Made by a program: the position numbers and the translations under genes. Below, piece by piece: positions 36,062 through 44,692 of a DNA stretch of 64,000 nucleotides. The stretch is from Flavobacterium sp. UBA6135 (GTDB lineage Bacteria; Bacteroidota; Bacteroidia; Flavobacteriales; Flavobacteriaceae): positions 38,930 to 102,929 of the forward strand of contig NZ_DIVJ01000037.1 of the NCBI RefSeq assembly GCF_002428305.1, read 5' to 3'. Positions within the stretch are counted from its first letter, which is position 1. Each line of letters opens with the position of its first letter. Below the pieces are notes generated by a model. The model did not search any database. It was not told where the DNA came from and was given only the letters and a program-made list of their open reading frames with translations.

Positions 36062-36637
36062 ATGAAAAAAATGTATCTTTTAGTGTTGTTACCTTTCATC
36101 ACTTTGGCTCAAGAAAATGAAGAAAAAAAATTCACCGGAGAAATCAAATCCAATCTTTTTGATTTAGTGGTTGGAAAATCATTCAATTTAGGTTACGAAC
36201 ATTTTTTAAAAGGCAATCAAGCAGTGCAATTTGATGTAACCTTGTTTGACACCTATTCCTATCTTGATGCAGGGTATATGGAAAAAAACAATTTAATGGG
36301 TTTTCAGGCTTCTTATAACATCTATTTCTCAAAAAATAAAGAGCACCATGGCTTTGTTTTTTATCCCTTTGTAAAGTACAGAACAGGAACACAAGAAATA
36401 GAAGATTACTATTTCTATGATGGCAGTACAGGTAACTATGTTTTAGTTACAAGAGAGTATGATTTATCAGGGCTTGAAGCGGGTTTTGGTATGGGTCACA
36501 AATGGCTTTTTAACGATAAAATCAGCTTAGGTGTTGGAGCCCAATTGGGTAGAAATTTTTCTAACGACAAAGATTTTAGAGACAACTATTCCGAAATCGA
36601 TTTTAAAGCAAATGTTACTTTAGGATATCGATTTTAA
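36062..36637 (+). CDS. Outer-membrane protein, small beta-barrel, hypothetical
   Basis: A 191-residue protein with a short signal peptide (MKKMYLLVLLPFITLAQ). Amphipathic beta-strands such as FNLGYEHFLKGNQAVQFDVT, LMGFQASYNIYF, HGFVFYPFVKYRTGT, and the last strand ANVTLGYRF suggest an eight-stranded barrel. It resembles DUF3575-type proteins only loosely and is distinct from the PorT-type genes at 26-29 kb. It lies 79 bp after the DUF5686 gene and before a strong terminator. Confidence 0.72.
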   Translation: MKKMYLLVLLPFITLAQENEEKKFTGEIKSNLFDLVVGKSFNLGYEHFLKGNQAVQFDVTLFDTYSYLDAGYMEKNNLMGFQASYNIYFSKNKEHHGFVFYPFVKYRTGTQEIEDYYFYDGSTGNYVLVTREYDLSGLEAGFGMGHKWLFNDKISLGVGAQLGRNFSNDKDFRDNYSEIDFKANVTLGYRF

Positions 36638-36660
36638 AATAGAATACAAATCACAATAAA

Positions 36661-36692
36661 AAAACCCCGATTCAGAAATGAGTCGGGGTTTT
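36661..36692. terminator. Bidirectional hairpin terminator between the barrel gene and murA
   Basis: AAAACCCCGATT (36661-36672) pairs with AGTCGGGGTTTT (36681-36692), with one wobble. Confidence 0.9.
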
Positions 36693-36699
36693 GTTGTAA

Positions 36700-38010
36700 T
36701 TAAACACGAACAATATGAGCTCCAATTGCTCGTAAACGTTCATCTATTCTTTCGTATCCTCTGTCTATTTGTTCGATATTTTGAATGGTACTGGTTCCCT
36801 TTGCAGATAATGCCGCAATCAATAAAGAGATTCCGGCTCTGATGTCCGGAGATGACATCACCGTGGCTTTCAATTGCGATTGAAAATTATGTCCAATAAC
36901 CGTAGCACGATGCGGATCACATAAAATTATTTTGGCTCCCATATCAATCAATTTATCCACAAAAAACAAACGACTTTCAAACATTTTTTGATGAATCAAC
37001 ACATCGCCTTTGGCTTGTGTGGCAACCACCAATACAATACTCAATAAATCAGGAGTGAATCCGGGCCAAGGTGCATCAGCAATGGTAAGTATGGAACCAT
37101 CAATATCGGTTTTTACTTCATATCCGTTTTTGTGTTCCGGTATATAAATATCATCGCCACGACGTTCTAACGTAATTCCTAATTTCCTGAAAACATTAGG
37201 AATAACTCCTAAATTATCCCAGCTTACATTCTTAATAGTGATCTCACTTCGAGTCATTGCTGCTAGGCCAATCCAACTTCCAATTTCAATCATATCAGGC
37301 AAAATACGATGAGTACAACCCCCCAAAGATGCAACTCCTTCAATAACCAATAAATTAGAACCCACTCCGCTAATTTTTGCTCCCATAGAATTTAACATGG
37401 AACACAATTGCTGTAAATAAGGCTCACATGCGGCATTGTAAATAGTGGTTTTGCCTTCTGCTAAAACTGCTGCCATCACAATATTTGCTGTTCCGGTTAC
37501 AGAAGCTTCATCAAGCAACATATAAGCTCCTTTCAAACGACCACTGTTTTCAACTCCATAAAAATGGTCTTCTCGGTTGTAACGAAACTTAGCACCTAAA
37601 TTGATGAATCCTTCAAAATGGGTGTCCAACCTTCTTCTTCCAATTTTATCTCCACCCGGTTTCGGAATGTATCCTTTTCCAAATCGAGCCAATAAAGGCC
37701 CCACAATCATGATGGAACCACGCAATGAACCGCCTTCCTTTTTGAAAGCTTCGGTTTCTAAATAACCTACATTCACTTCATCAGCTTGAAAGGTGATGGA
37801 ACCCGGACCGTTTTTTTGCATTTTAACACCCAAATTACCTAATAAAGTAATGAGTTTGTTTACATCAATAATATCTGGTATATTGGTTATAGTGACTTTT
37901 TCAGGGGTTAATAAAACCGCACACAAAATTTGTAATGCTTCATTTTTTGCTCCTTGTGGCGTGATTTCACCTTTTAACTTGTGACCGCCTTCAATTTTGA
38001 AAGTTCCCAT
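36700..38010 (-). CDS. murA: UDP-N-acetylglucosamine 1-carboxyvinyltransferase with Asp in place of the catalytic Cys
   Basis: A 436-residue EPSP-synthase-fold enzyme that adds enolpyruvate to UDP-GlcNAc, the first committed step of peptidoglycan synthesis. KNEALQILCAVLL near the N-terminus and GPLLARFGKGYIPKPGGDKIG mark the family. The mobile-loop residue that is Cys115 in E. coli (PGGC) is Asp121 here (PGGD). This Cys to Asp exchange is known from naturally fosfomycin-tolerant MurA enzymes. The gene is followed upstream in the same run by DUF4290 (15-bp gap) and DUF493 genes. Confidence 0.95.
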   Translation of the reverse strand: MGTFKIEGGHKLKGEITPQGAKNEALQILCAVLLTPEKVTITNIPDIIDVNKLITLLGNLGVKMQKNGPGSITFQADEVNVGYLETEAFKKEGGSLRGSIMIVGPLLARFGKGYIPKPGGDKIGRRRLDTHFEGFINLGAKFRYNREDHFYGVENSGRLKGAYMLLDEASVTGTANIVMAAVLAEGKTTIYNAACEPYLQQLCSMLNSMGAKISGVGSNLLVIEGVASLGGCTHRILPDMIEIGSWIGLAAMTRSEITIKNVSWDNLGVIPNVFRKLGITLERRGDDIYIPEHKNGYEVKTDIDGSILTIADAPWPGFTPDLLSIVLVVATQAKGDVLIHQKMFESRLFFVDKLIDMGAKIILCDPHRATVIGHNFQSQLKATVMSSPDIRAGISLLIAALSAKGTSTIQNIEQIDRGYERIDERLRAIGAHIVRV

Positions 38011-38025
38011 AGATTTACTCCCGAT

Positions 38026-38757
38026 TTATGATGTTTTGTTGTTGGTTCCCGGATTGTTATTTTTCTTGAAAGGCTTTGCCTTTATGATTTTCTTTTTAAA
38101 AGAAGTATTGCTTTGAATTTTTGGATTGGAAGGCATATTTTTATTTGAGACTTTCTTATTGGTTCGCATCAAATCTGTAGTATGTAACAATTCTTCTGAA
38201 GTGTCATGAAGGTTAATCTTCCCACCTGAAAGTTCTACCAGATGATCAAAAATTGCCTTGTCTTCAACGGTGTCTTTATTCCAACTCAAATACGACTTCT
38301 TCATGTGATTGGCAATCACTTTTATTAAAGCACTTTTTAAATCACCATCTTCCCAACTGTTGGCTACATCAATCATGTACTTGATGTTGTTACCATAAAA
38401 ACGGTATTTCGGATTTTTTTGAGGATAATCCAATCGCTCCGGTTTCAGATTAATCACTTCTCTGGTTGGAATCGGATACGGACTGTCAACTTCCAATTTG
38501 AAATCAGACATGATAAAAAGTTGATCCCATAACTTGTGCTGAAAATCAGGTACATCTCGCAAATGCGGATTCAAGCCTCCCATTACTTTGATGATATAAC
38601 GAGCCGCTTTGTTGCGTTGTTCTCTATCCTCAATTTGTGATGCTTGATCTATTAATTTTTGCAAATGCCTTCCATATTCAGGAATCATTAAATGCGTTCG
38701 CTCTGCATTGTATTCCAATACATGAACAATATCGTTTGCTTGCTTATTGGTATTCAT
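38026..38757 (-). CDS. DUF4290 domain-containing protein
   Basis: A 243-residue soluble protein. The first 180 residues match the DUF4290 pattern (VLEYNAERTHLMIPEYGRHL, RNKAARYIIKVMGGLNPHLR, and later SYLSWNKDTVEDKAIFDHL). The C-terminal 50 residues are a lysine/asparagine-rich, probably disordered basic tail (KKKIIKAKPFKKNNNPG) that could bind nucleic acid. The family is Bacteroidetes-specific and has no assigned function. Its place between DUF493 and murA is, as I recall, a conserved order in Flavobacteria. Confidence 0.85.
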   Translation of the reverse strand: MNTNKQANDIVHVLEYNAERTHLMIPEYGRHLQKLIDQASQIEDREQRNKAARYIIKVMGGLNPHLRDVPDFQHKLWDQLFIMSDFKLEVDSPYPIPTREVINLKPERLDYPQKNPKYRFYGNNIKYMIDVANSWEDGDLKSALIKVIANHMKKSYLSWNKDTVEDKAIFDHLVELSGGKINLHDTSEELLHTTDLMRTNKKVSNKNMPSNPKIQSNTSFKKKIIKAKPFKKNNNPGTNNKTS

Positions 38758-38766
38758 AGGTCGTAA

Positions 38767-39054
38767 TTATAAGGAAATTATGCCTTCAATGGTAGAAACA
38801 GTTTGGTATTTCTCAATCACATGATCAGGACTTTGCATTTCAACATTTATGGAAATACTGGTAAACTTTCCGTTTTTTGATTGTGTTGTTCGAATTACAG
38901 CTCCCAAATTATCAAATGCTGCTTCAACTTCTACTATCTTACTTTTATCAGTTGGAACAATAAATTTGAATAAATAAAGGCCAGGCCAATCGGAAGTTGT
39001 TTGTAATTCTTGTTTTAAACGCTCATAAAACGCTGCTGTCTTTTCATCCATCAT
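38767..39054 (-). CDS. DUF493 family protein (YbeD-like)
   Basis: A 95-residue protein of the YbeD/DUF493 ferredoxin-like fold: FYERLKQELQTTSDWPGLYL, FKFIVPTDKSKIVEVEAAFD, and SISINVEMQSPDHVIEKYQ. I use the ATG at 39054 because the longer frame begins within the promoter (39070-39098). ATG at 39051 is equally possible. The role is unknown; E. coli YbeD is linked to lipoate metabolism, but this is not shown for the family as a whole. It heads the run DUF493-DUF4290-murA. Confidence 0.85.
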   Translation of the reverse strand: MMDEKTAAFYERLKQELQTTSDWPGLYLFKFIVPTDKSKIVEVEAAFDNLGAVIRTTQSKNGKFTSISINVEMQSPDHVIEKYQTVSTIEGIISL

Positions 39055-39069
39055 AGTAACAATTATACG

Positions 39070-39098
39070 CAAATATACAGTAATGATTTAATAAACAA
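39070..39098 (-). promoter_or_regulatory. Candidate promoter of the DUF493-DUF4290-murA run
   Basis: On the minus strand TTG (39098-39096), an 18-bp spacer and TATATTTG (39077-39070) match the Bacteroidetes consensus. It fixes the DUF493 start to 39054 or 39051. Confidence 0.7.
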
Positions 39099-39258
39099 AG
39101 GGTCACTTTTTTGAATTGTGATTTTTTATGATTTTTTCATGGTTTTTTTTGTAATGTTTCTCTGAAAAGGGGCAAATGAACAACCTACCAATTACTATCT
39201 TGTAATATTTGTAGCTACTATCTAAAAAGGTTTTGAATAACTAATGTTGAAAAAATAG

Positions 39259-39290
39259 TTGCTATTAAACAAATTGTTTCTCTATTTTTG
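39259..39290 (+). promoter_or_regulatory. Candidate promoter of the AAA ATPase-recQ-fmt run
   Basis: TTG at 39259-39261, a 21-bp spacer and TATTTTTG at 39283-39290 match the Bacteroidetes consensus, with a predicted start near 39297. This supports ATG 39312 for the first gene. Confidence 0.65.
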
Positions 39291-39311
39291 TTCACTTCTT
39301 TTTCTTTTGAA

Positions 39312-39854
39312 ATGCAACCAAAAATAATTGTTATAACCGGTGGGCCGGGAACAGGTAAAACAACTTTAATTAACCAATTGATTAAAGAGGGACATATTTG
39401 CTACCCTGAAATTTCAAGAGATATTACCGAAGATGCCAGAAAAAAAGGAATCGACCAACTTTTTTTAAATAACTCCCTTTTATTTAGCGAACTGCTTCTT
39501 GAAGGTAGAAAAAAACAATTTGAAACAGCAGTGTCAGAAAAAGCTCCTGTCATTTTTTTAGATAGAGGCTTGCCGGATGTTTTGGCCTACATGCATTATA
39601 TTGGCGATAGCTATCCAAGTTCATTTAACGACAGTTGCAAAGAATTACGCTATTCAAAAGTGTTTTTATTACCCCCTTGGGAAGAAATTTATACTTCGGA
39701 CGAATACCGCTATGAAAACTTTGAACAAGCCAATTTAATCTTCAACCACTTGAAAGAAACCTACGAAGAATTTGGCTATAATCTCATTGAAGTCCCAAAA
39801 GATTCGATAAATAAGAGAATTCTCTTTATCTTAGATGAAATTTCTAAGGAATAA
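39312..39854 (+). CDS. AAA_28-type ATP-binding protein (predicted ATPase/kinase)
   Basis: A 180-residue P-loop protein. The Walker A motif TGGPGTGKTTL is at residues 9-19, followed by YPEISRDITEDARKKG, a Walker B-like VIFLDRGLPDVLAYM, and EEFGYNLIEVPKDS. These are typical of the AAA_28 / NadR-kinase-like group. The start at 39312 sits just after the promoter. It ends 1 nt before the recQ start, so translation may be coupled. The substrate is unknown; a small-molecule or nucleotide kinase role is an inference from the fold. Confidence 0.82.
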   Translation: MQPKIIVITGGPGTGKTTLINQLIKEGHICYPEISRDITEDARKKGIDQLFLNNSLLFSELLLEGRKKQFETAVSEKAPVIFLDRGLPDVLAYMHYIGDSYPSSFNDSCKELRYSKVFLLPPWEEIYTSDEYRYENFEQANLIFNHLKETYEEFGYNLIEVPKDSINKRILFILDEISKE

Positions 39855-39855
39855 G

Positions 39856-41745
39856 ATGTCGAAAAGTCTTGAAGTACTAAAAAAATATTGGGGTTTTGAT
39901 TCGTTTAGAAAACCACAAGATGAAATTATCGCCTCTGTTTTAGCGGGACATGATACATTTGCTTTATTACCAACAGGAGCAGGCAAATCTATTTGTTTTC
40001 AAGTGCCAACACTGGTAACCGACGGTTTGTGTTTAGTCATTTCCCCGCTCATCGCTTTGATGCACGATCAGGTAGAGAATCTAATGAAACGCAACATCAA
40101 AGCAATGGCTCTCACAGGCGAACTTTCAACCGATGACATCATTACATTATTGGATAATTGTGTTTATGGCAATTACAAATTTTTATACTTATCTCCCGAA
40201 CGACTTCAGCAAGATTGGGTGTTGGAAAAAATAAAAAACTTGCCTCTCACACTCATTGCTATTGACGAAGCTCACTGCATTTCGCAATGGGGACACGATT
40301 TCAGACCGGCCTATTTGAAATGCAATTTACTCAAAGCATTTTTTCCAAAAGTGCCGTTTATTGCTTTAACTGCCACCGCAACGGAACGTGTTAAAAAAGA
40401 TAGTATTGAAATTTTGGAACTAAACAACCCCAATTTTTTTCAAATTTCTTTTGCAAGAGAAAATATCAACTATGCTGTGATTGAAACAGAAGATAAATTT
40501 TTTCAAATCGAACAATTGTTGAAAAACAAATTGGAACCGGCAATAGTTTATGTCAGAAACAGAAAAATGTGCCATGAAATTTCAGACCAATTAAATCAGT
40601 TGGGGTTCAAAGCTACTTTCTATCATGGTGGCCTACAAAAATCAGTGAAAGAAAAAAACCGATTAAAATGGATGAAGGAAGAATCACCTATTATGGTAGC
40701 AACAAACGCTTTTGGAATGGGGATTGACAAACCGAATGTAAAAACAGTCATCCACATTCAAATTCCTGAAAATTTAGAAAACTATTATCAGGAAGCCGGA
40801 CGCGTTGGTCGAGATGGTAAGCAATCGGTAGCAGCTTTATTGTATCATCCTTCCGATGTTCTGACTGCTAGAAAACAATTTTTAAACAATTTACCCGACA
40901 TCGATTTTGTAAAAAAAGTATACGTAAAATTGTGTTCCTATTTTCAAATTGCTTACGGAGAGGGACTTTACGAACAGTTCAATTTAAATTTAAATCAGTT
41001 TTGTGTAAAATATGAGTTGCCAATAAACAAAACTTACAACAGCATTCAATTTTTGGATAGGCAAAGCATTTTGACTTTCAAACAAGAATACTCAGAAAAA
41101 GTGAGCATTCAATTTTTAATTGAAAGTAAAGAAGTCATTCGGTTCATAAGTTTAAATTCAGCCTATGAGCCTATAATAATGGCAATTTTAAGAACCTATC
41201 CCGGAATTTATGATAGGCCTACTGCTATAAATTTAGCTTTAGTCGCAAAAAAAGCCGCATGTGACGAAAATAAAATTGAAGAAGTTTTGACTGTTCTAAA
41301 TAACAAAGAAATTATTACATACAAAGCCAAATCAAACGATGCTACCATCATTTTTAACGAAGTTAGAGAAGATGATCGTACAATAAATCGCGTTAGTAAA
41401 CATTTGACTGCTCAAAATAAAGTAAAACAACACCAATTGGAAGCTGTTTTAAATTACATCTCAGACAAATCTACTTGCAAACAAAAGTTGATATTGCAAT
41501 ATTTTGGGGAATCTTATTCAAAAAATTGTGGTAAATGCACTACTTGTTTGTCAAAAAAAACAACGATTGGTCTCGATTCATCTGTATCGCTAATTCTGGA
41601 AGAACTTGGAACACATCCTCTAACATCAAGAGAATTACTCTTAAAAACACATTTAAATGAGCAAGAACTTCTAAAAATCCTCCGGGAACTTTTAGATTCA
41701 AATAAAATTAAAATCAATACTAACAATAAATTCTCAATTCAATAA
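39856..41745 (+). CDS. recQ: RecQ-family ATP-dependent DNA helicase
   Basis: A 629-residue superfamily 2 helicase from ATG 39856; an upstream ATG at 39835 would overlap the previous gene. Motif I is LLPTGAGKSICFQ, motif II with the RecQ loop is DEAHCISQWGHDFRPAYLK, and motif VI is EAGRVGRDGK. The C-terminal zinc site is present (CKQK..., CGKCTTC). A final winged-helix-like segment follows, but I see no clear HRDC domain. It unwinds forked or recombination DNA in repair. It ends 1 nt before fmt. Confidence 0.94.
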   Translation: MSKSLEVLKKYWGFDSFRKPQDEIIASVLAGHDTFALLPTGAGKSICFQVPTLVTDGLCLVISPLIALMHDQVENLMKRNIKAMALTGELSTDDIITLLDNCVYGNYKFLYLSPERLQQDWVLEKIKNLPLTLIAIDEAHCISQWGHDFRPAYLKCNLLKAFFPKVPFIALTATATERVKKDSIEILELNNPNFFQISFARENINYAVIETEDKFFQIEQLLKNKLEPAIVYVRNRKMCHEISDQLNQLGFKATFYHGGLQKSVKEKNRLKWMKEESPIMVATNAFGMGIDKPNVKTVIHIQIPENLENYYQEAGRVGRDGKQSVAALLYHPSDVLTARKQFLNNLPDIDFVKKVYVKLCSYFQIAYGEGLYEQFNLNLNQFCVKYELPINKTYNSIQFLDRQSILTFKQEYSEKVSIQFLIESKEVIRFISLNSAYEPIIMAILRTYPGIYDRPTAINLALVAKKAACDENKIEEVLTVLNNKEIITYKAKSNDATIIFNEVREDDRTINRVSKHLTAQNKVKQHQLEAVLNYISDKSTCKQKLILQYFGESYSKNCGKCTTCLSKKTTIGLDSSVSLILEELGTHPLTSRELLLKTHLNEQELLKILRELLDSNKIKINTNNKFSIQ

Positions 41746-41746
41746 A

Positions 41747-42694
41747 ATGGAAAAACTAAAAATTGTTTTCATGGGAACTCCTGAATTTGCAGTAGGAATT
41801 TTAGATACTATAATAAAAAATAATTTTGACGTAGTGGGAGTAATCACTGCTCCTGACCGACCTGCCGGAAGAGGTCAAAAAATAAAATTCGCTGCCGTAA
41901 AAGATTTTGCTTTGAAAAAAGGACTGCCCATCTTACAACCAACTAACCTGAAAGATGAGGCCTTTTTATCCGCTTTAAAAGCTTTAAATGGCAATTGCCA
42001 AATTGTAGTGGCTTTTAGAATGCTACCGGAAGTAGTTTGGAAAATGCCAAAATATGGTACAATAAATCTTCATGCATCACTTCTACCCAACTATAGAGGA
42101 GCTGCTCCTATCAACTGGGCTATTATTAATGGCGAAACTGAAACCGGTGTTACTACTTTTTTTATTGATGAAAAAATTGACACTGGGGCAATGATACTTA
42201 ATGCCAAAACTACAATACTGGAAAATGAAAATGCGGGACAACTTCACGATCGCTTAATGGCTTTGGGAAGTGAAACAATGATTGACACACTTCACTTAAT
42301 TGAAAAGGGTAAGGTGCAAACTACTATACAAACCGAAAATCCAAATCAAAAAACGGCTTATAAATTGAATCGCGATAATTGTAAAATTGATTGGAAGCAA
42401 TCAGGCGAGCAAATTGTCAATTTAATTAGAGGGTTGAGCCCCTACCCCACTGCATGGTGTCTCTTTAAAGATAACAACCAAGAATGGAACGTGAAAATTA
42501 ATAAAGCCTCTTTTGAAAGGGAGATACACGATTTTAAAATTGGACAAATTATAACTTCAAAAAAAGAATTGAAAATTGCCGTAAAAGAAGGGTTTGTTAA
42601 AATTATAGAAATTCAATTTCCGGGTAAGAAAAACATGGCTGCGGCTGAATTGTTGAACGGATTGCTGTTTTCCTCAAATGCTATTGCCGTGTGA
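41747..42694 (+). CDS. fmt: Methionyl-tRNA formyltransferase
   Basis: A 315-residue enzyme that formylates initiator Met-tRNA. The formyltransferase domain (about residues 3-190) has MGTPEFAVGIL, the 10-formyl-THF site NLHASLLPNYRGAAPINWAI, and the active-site Asp in IDEKIDTGAM. A C-terminal OB-like domain follows (TAYKLNRDNCKIDW, IRGLSPYPTAW). It follows recQ by 1 nt. Length is normal. Confidence 0.96.
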   Translation: MEKLKIVFMGTPEFAVGILDTIIKNNFDVVGVITAPDRPAGRGQKIKFAAVKDFALKKGLPILQPTNLKDEAFLSALKALNGNCQIVVAFRMLPEVVWKMPKYGTINLHASLLPNYRGAAPINWAIINGETETGVTTFFIDEKIDTGAMILNAKTTILENENAGQLHDRLMALGSETMIDTLHLIEKGKVQTTIQTENPNQKTAYKLNRDNCKIDWKQSGEQIVNLIRGLSPYPTAWCLFKDNNQEWNVKINKASFEREIHDFKIGQIITSKKELKIAVKEGFVKIIEIQFPGKKNMAAAELLNGLLFSSNAIAV

Positions 42695-42745
42695 GAGGCT
42701 TGAAACACTGATTTTTTGACACAAAAACCGATAAAGAACACCTCT

Positions 42746-42774
42746 TTATCAACAAAAAACCAAAGTTATCAACA
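42746..42774. repeat. Two direct TTATCAACA repeats upstream of the HU gene
   Basis: TTATCAACA occurs at 42746-42754 and at 42766-42774, exactly 20 bp apart and in the same orientation. Each differs from the DnaA box TTATCCACA by one base. A further direct repeat (GACGAAAA, twice from 42780) follows before the promoter. Confidence 0.5.
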
Positions 42775-42800
42775 TTACTGACGAAAAATGACGAAAATCC

Positions 42801-42830
42801 TTGTGCGGTAAGGAATTCCTATTAAATTTG
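42801..42830 (+). promoter_or_regulatory. Candidate promoter of the HU gene
   Basis: TTG at 42801-42803, a 19-bp spacer, and TAAATTTG at 42823-42830 match the Bacteroidetes consensus closely. Confidence 0.7.
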
Positions 42831-42873
42831 TTACTATTAACATAATGTTTAACCAAATTAAATAACTTTTATT

Positions 42874-43146
42874 ATGAACAAATCAGAATTAATTGATGCT
42901 ATTGCTGCAGATGCAGGAATTACAAAAGCTGCTGCTAAATTAGCTTTAGAATCTTTTTTAGGTAACGTTGGAAAAACTTTGAAAAAAGGTGGTAGAGTAT
43001 CATTAGTAGGTTTTGGATCTTGGTCAGTTTCTAAAAGAGCTGCTAGAGACGGAAGAAACCCACAAACTGGTAAAACAATCAAAATCGCTGCTAAAAACGT
43101 AGTAAAATTTAAAGCAGGTGCAGAATTAGAAGGATCTGTAAACTAG
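42874..43146 (+). CDS. hup: HU-family DNA-binding protein
   Basis: A 90-residue histone-like protein: MNKSELIDAIAADAGITKAA, then FGSWSVSKRAARDGRNPQTG with the DNA-contacting arm and the Pro-containing tip (RNPQTGK), and the terminal VVKFKAGAELEG. It bends and compacts DNA as a dimer. It has its own promoter and terminator. The codon use is visibly more biased (repeated GCT, GGT, AAA) than neighbours, consistent with high expression. Confidence 0.96.
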   Translation: MNKSELIDAIAADAGITKAAAKLALESFLGNVGKTLKKGGRVSLVGFGSWSVSKRAARDGRNPQTGKTIKIAAKNVVKFKAGAELEGSVN

Positions 43147-43167
43147 TTTCTTTAATTCATATACTTT

Positions 43168-43196
43168 AAAAGCCACGCCAAAAGCGTGGCTTTTTT
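43168..43196 (+). terminator. Hairpin terminator of the HU gene
   Basis: AAAAGCCACGC (43168-43178) pairs with GCGTGGCTTTT (43184-43194), followed by T residues. Confidence 0.9.
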
Positions 43197-43254
43197 GTTA
43201 TAAATTTTGATTTCAAACTTTTTTTTTATTAATTTTACTACTTATTGCCTTAGT

Positions 43255-43815
43255 ATGATTACAGAAAAACTTAAAAAAGGTCAACTGCTCATCGCAGAAC
43301 CCTCCATATACGGTGATGTTTCATTCAATCGTTCCGTAGTCTTATTGGCCGACCATAATAATGAAGGCTCTGTTGGTTTTATACTAAACAAACCTTTAGA
43401 ATATACTATCAATGATTTGGTTCCTGAAATTGAAGTGGAATTCAGCGTTTTTAATGGCGGCCCTGTAGAACAAGACAATTTATACTTCATACACAATATC
43501 CCGGATTTAATATCTGATAGTATCGAAATTTCAAATGGTATCTTTTGGGGAGGCAATTTCGAAACTACAAGAGAATTATTAAATAAAGGGGTTATCAAAA
43601 AAGACAACATTCGTTTTTTTCTAGGCTATTCCGGTTGGGATGCCCTGCAACTTGAAACAGAAATGCAAGCCAATTCATGGATTGTTAGAGATAACAATTA
43701 TAAAAACGCTATTTTCAGAAAACCAACCGTTGATTTTTGGAAAGATCAAATTTTTGAATTAGGAGGTGATTATGTAATCTGGTCTAATGCCCCAGAAAAC
43801 CCAATGCTTAACTAA
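43255..43815 (+). CDS. YqgE/AlgH family protein
   Basis: A 186-residue protein from ATG 43255; the longer frame adds residues that look like untranslated leader. The family features are KKGQLLIAEPSIYGDVSFNR, SVVLLADHNNEGSVGFILNK, VFNGGPVEQDNLYFIHN, and LGYSGWDALQLETEM. The biochemical role is unknown, although E. coli YqgE and Pseudomonas AlgH have been studied structurally. The gene overlaps the convergent aminotransferase gene by 8 bp at its 3' end. Confidence 0.93.
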   Translation: MITEKLKKGQLLIAEPSIYGDVSFNRSVVLLADHNNEGSVGFILNKPLEYTINDLVPEIEVEFSVFNGGPVEQDNLYFIHNIPDLISDSIEISNGIFWGGNFETTRELLNKGVIKKDNIRFFLGYSGWDALQLETEMQANSWIVRDNNYKNAIFRKPTVDFWKDQIFELGGDYVIWSNAPENPMLN

Positions 43816-44641
43816 CTTGAATCAAAGCATTCAATTGGCCTACCAAAAGGGAACCAACAGTACTTTCATAGGTCTTCTTTCTATATTTTGTGATGGATTG
43901 GACGCCGTGTATCACATTCGTCAAAAACAACTCATCCGCCTTTTGCAAATCAAAAGGGGAAATAGGAGCTTCAACCAACTTTAATTCCTCATTCTTCTCA
44001 ATTAATTGCATAACTTGTTTTCGCATAACTCCGTTTAAACAACCTTCACTCAATGGTGGAGTTGTAATGGTCGAACCAAACCGCATAAACAAATTACCAC
44101 TAATACCTTCTGTTACATTTTTGGATTCATTGATTAGCAAACAAGAATCAAAACCATTTTCTTGAGCAAATACCGACGCCAAAACCTGAATGGTTTTAGA
44201 AGTTGTTTTTAAAGTAGACAACAAATGATTGGAAACATGAAAATCTTTAAAAAGTTCAACTTCAAATGACCTATTTGACGATTGATATAAGGTCGCTCCA
44301 ATCGGATTCGCTTGAATAACATACGATATTGTGGAAACGTCAGGTGCATAATAACCCCCATCATTGCGGTATACCGTAAAACGAATTCTACAACTTGTTA
44401 ACCTGTTCTCTTTGGCTAGATTTAATATTTCTTGTTCCAAAAATTCCATCGTAAAGTGCATAGGAATCTTCATTCGTAGTATTCGCATGGAAGACATCAA
44501 CCTAAAATAATGCGATTCTAAAAATAAAATTTTGGAATCAACAATTTTTAAGGTCTCAAATACACCATCGCCATATAAAAAAGACCGGTTGTTTGCTAAA
44601 ATAAAATCAGATGTAACTAAAACGCCATTGTGGTTAATCAT
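43808..44641 (-). CDS. Class IV aminotransferase (branched-chain aminotransferase / aminodeoxychorismate lyase family)
   Basis: A 277-residue PLP fold-type IV enzyme. It shows NNRSFLYGDGVFETLKI near the N-terminus, the probable PLP lysine in LSTLKTTSKT, and NESKNVTEGISGNLFMRF followed by SEGCLNGVMRKQVM. Members are branched-chain aminotransferases, D-amino acid aminotransferases or 4-amino-4-deoxychorismate lyase (PabC); the short length and orphan position fit PabC best, but this is not decided by the sequence. It follows the START-like gene on the same strand with a hairpin between them. Confidence 0.85.
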   Translation of the reverse strand: MINHNGVLVTSDFILANNRSFLYGDGVFETLKIVDSKILFLESHYFRLMSSMRILRMKIPMHFTMEFLEQEILNLAKENRLTSCRIRFTVYRNDGGYYAPDVSTISYVIQANPIGATLYQSSNRSFEVELFKDFHVSNHLLSTLKTTSKTIQVLASVFAQENGFDSCLLINESKNVTEGISGNLFMRFGSTITTPPLSEGCLNGVMRKQVMQLIEKNEELKLVEAPISPFDLQKADELFLTNVIHGVQSITKYRKKTYESTVGSLLVGQLNALIQVS

Positions 44642-44668
44642 AAAAAAAGCCCTGAAAAATTCAGGGCA
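44642..44668 (-). terminator. Hairpin terminator between the START-like gene and the aminotransferase gene
   Basis: GCCCTGAA (44649-44656) pairs with TTCAGGGC (44660-44667), and the A run at 44642-44648 gives a U tract on the minus strand that runs directly into the aminotransferase ATG. A TATATTTG box (44674-44667, minus strand) overlaps the hairpin and could start the downstream gene. Confidence 0.75.
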
Positions 44669-44692
44669 AATATAAGGCTTTCTATAGTTTTA

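Noticed and set aside
36953..36961. DnaA box in murA
   Set aside because: A single TTATCCACA in coding sequence is expected by chance in A/T-rich DNA.
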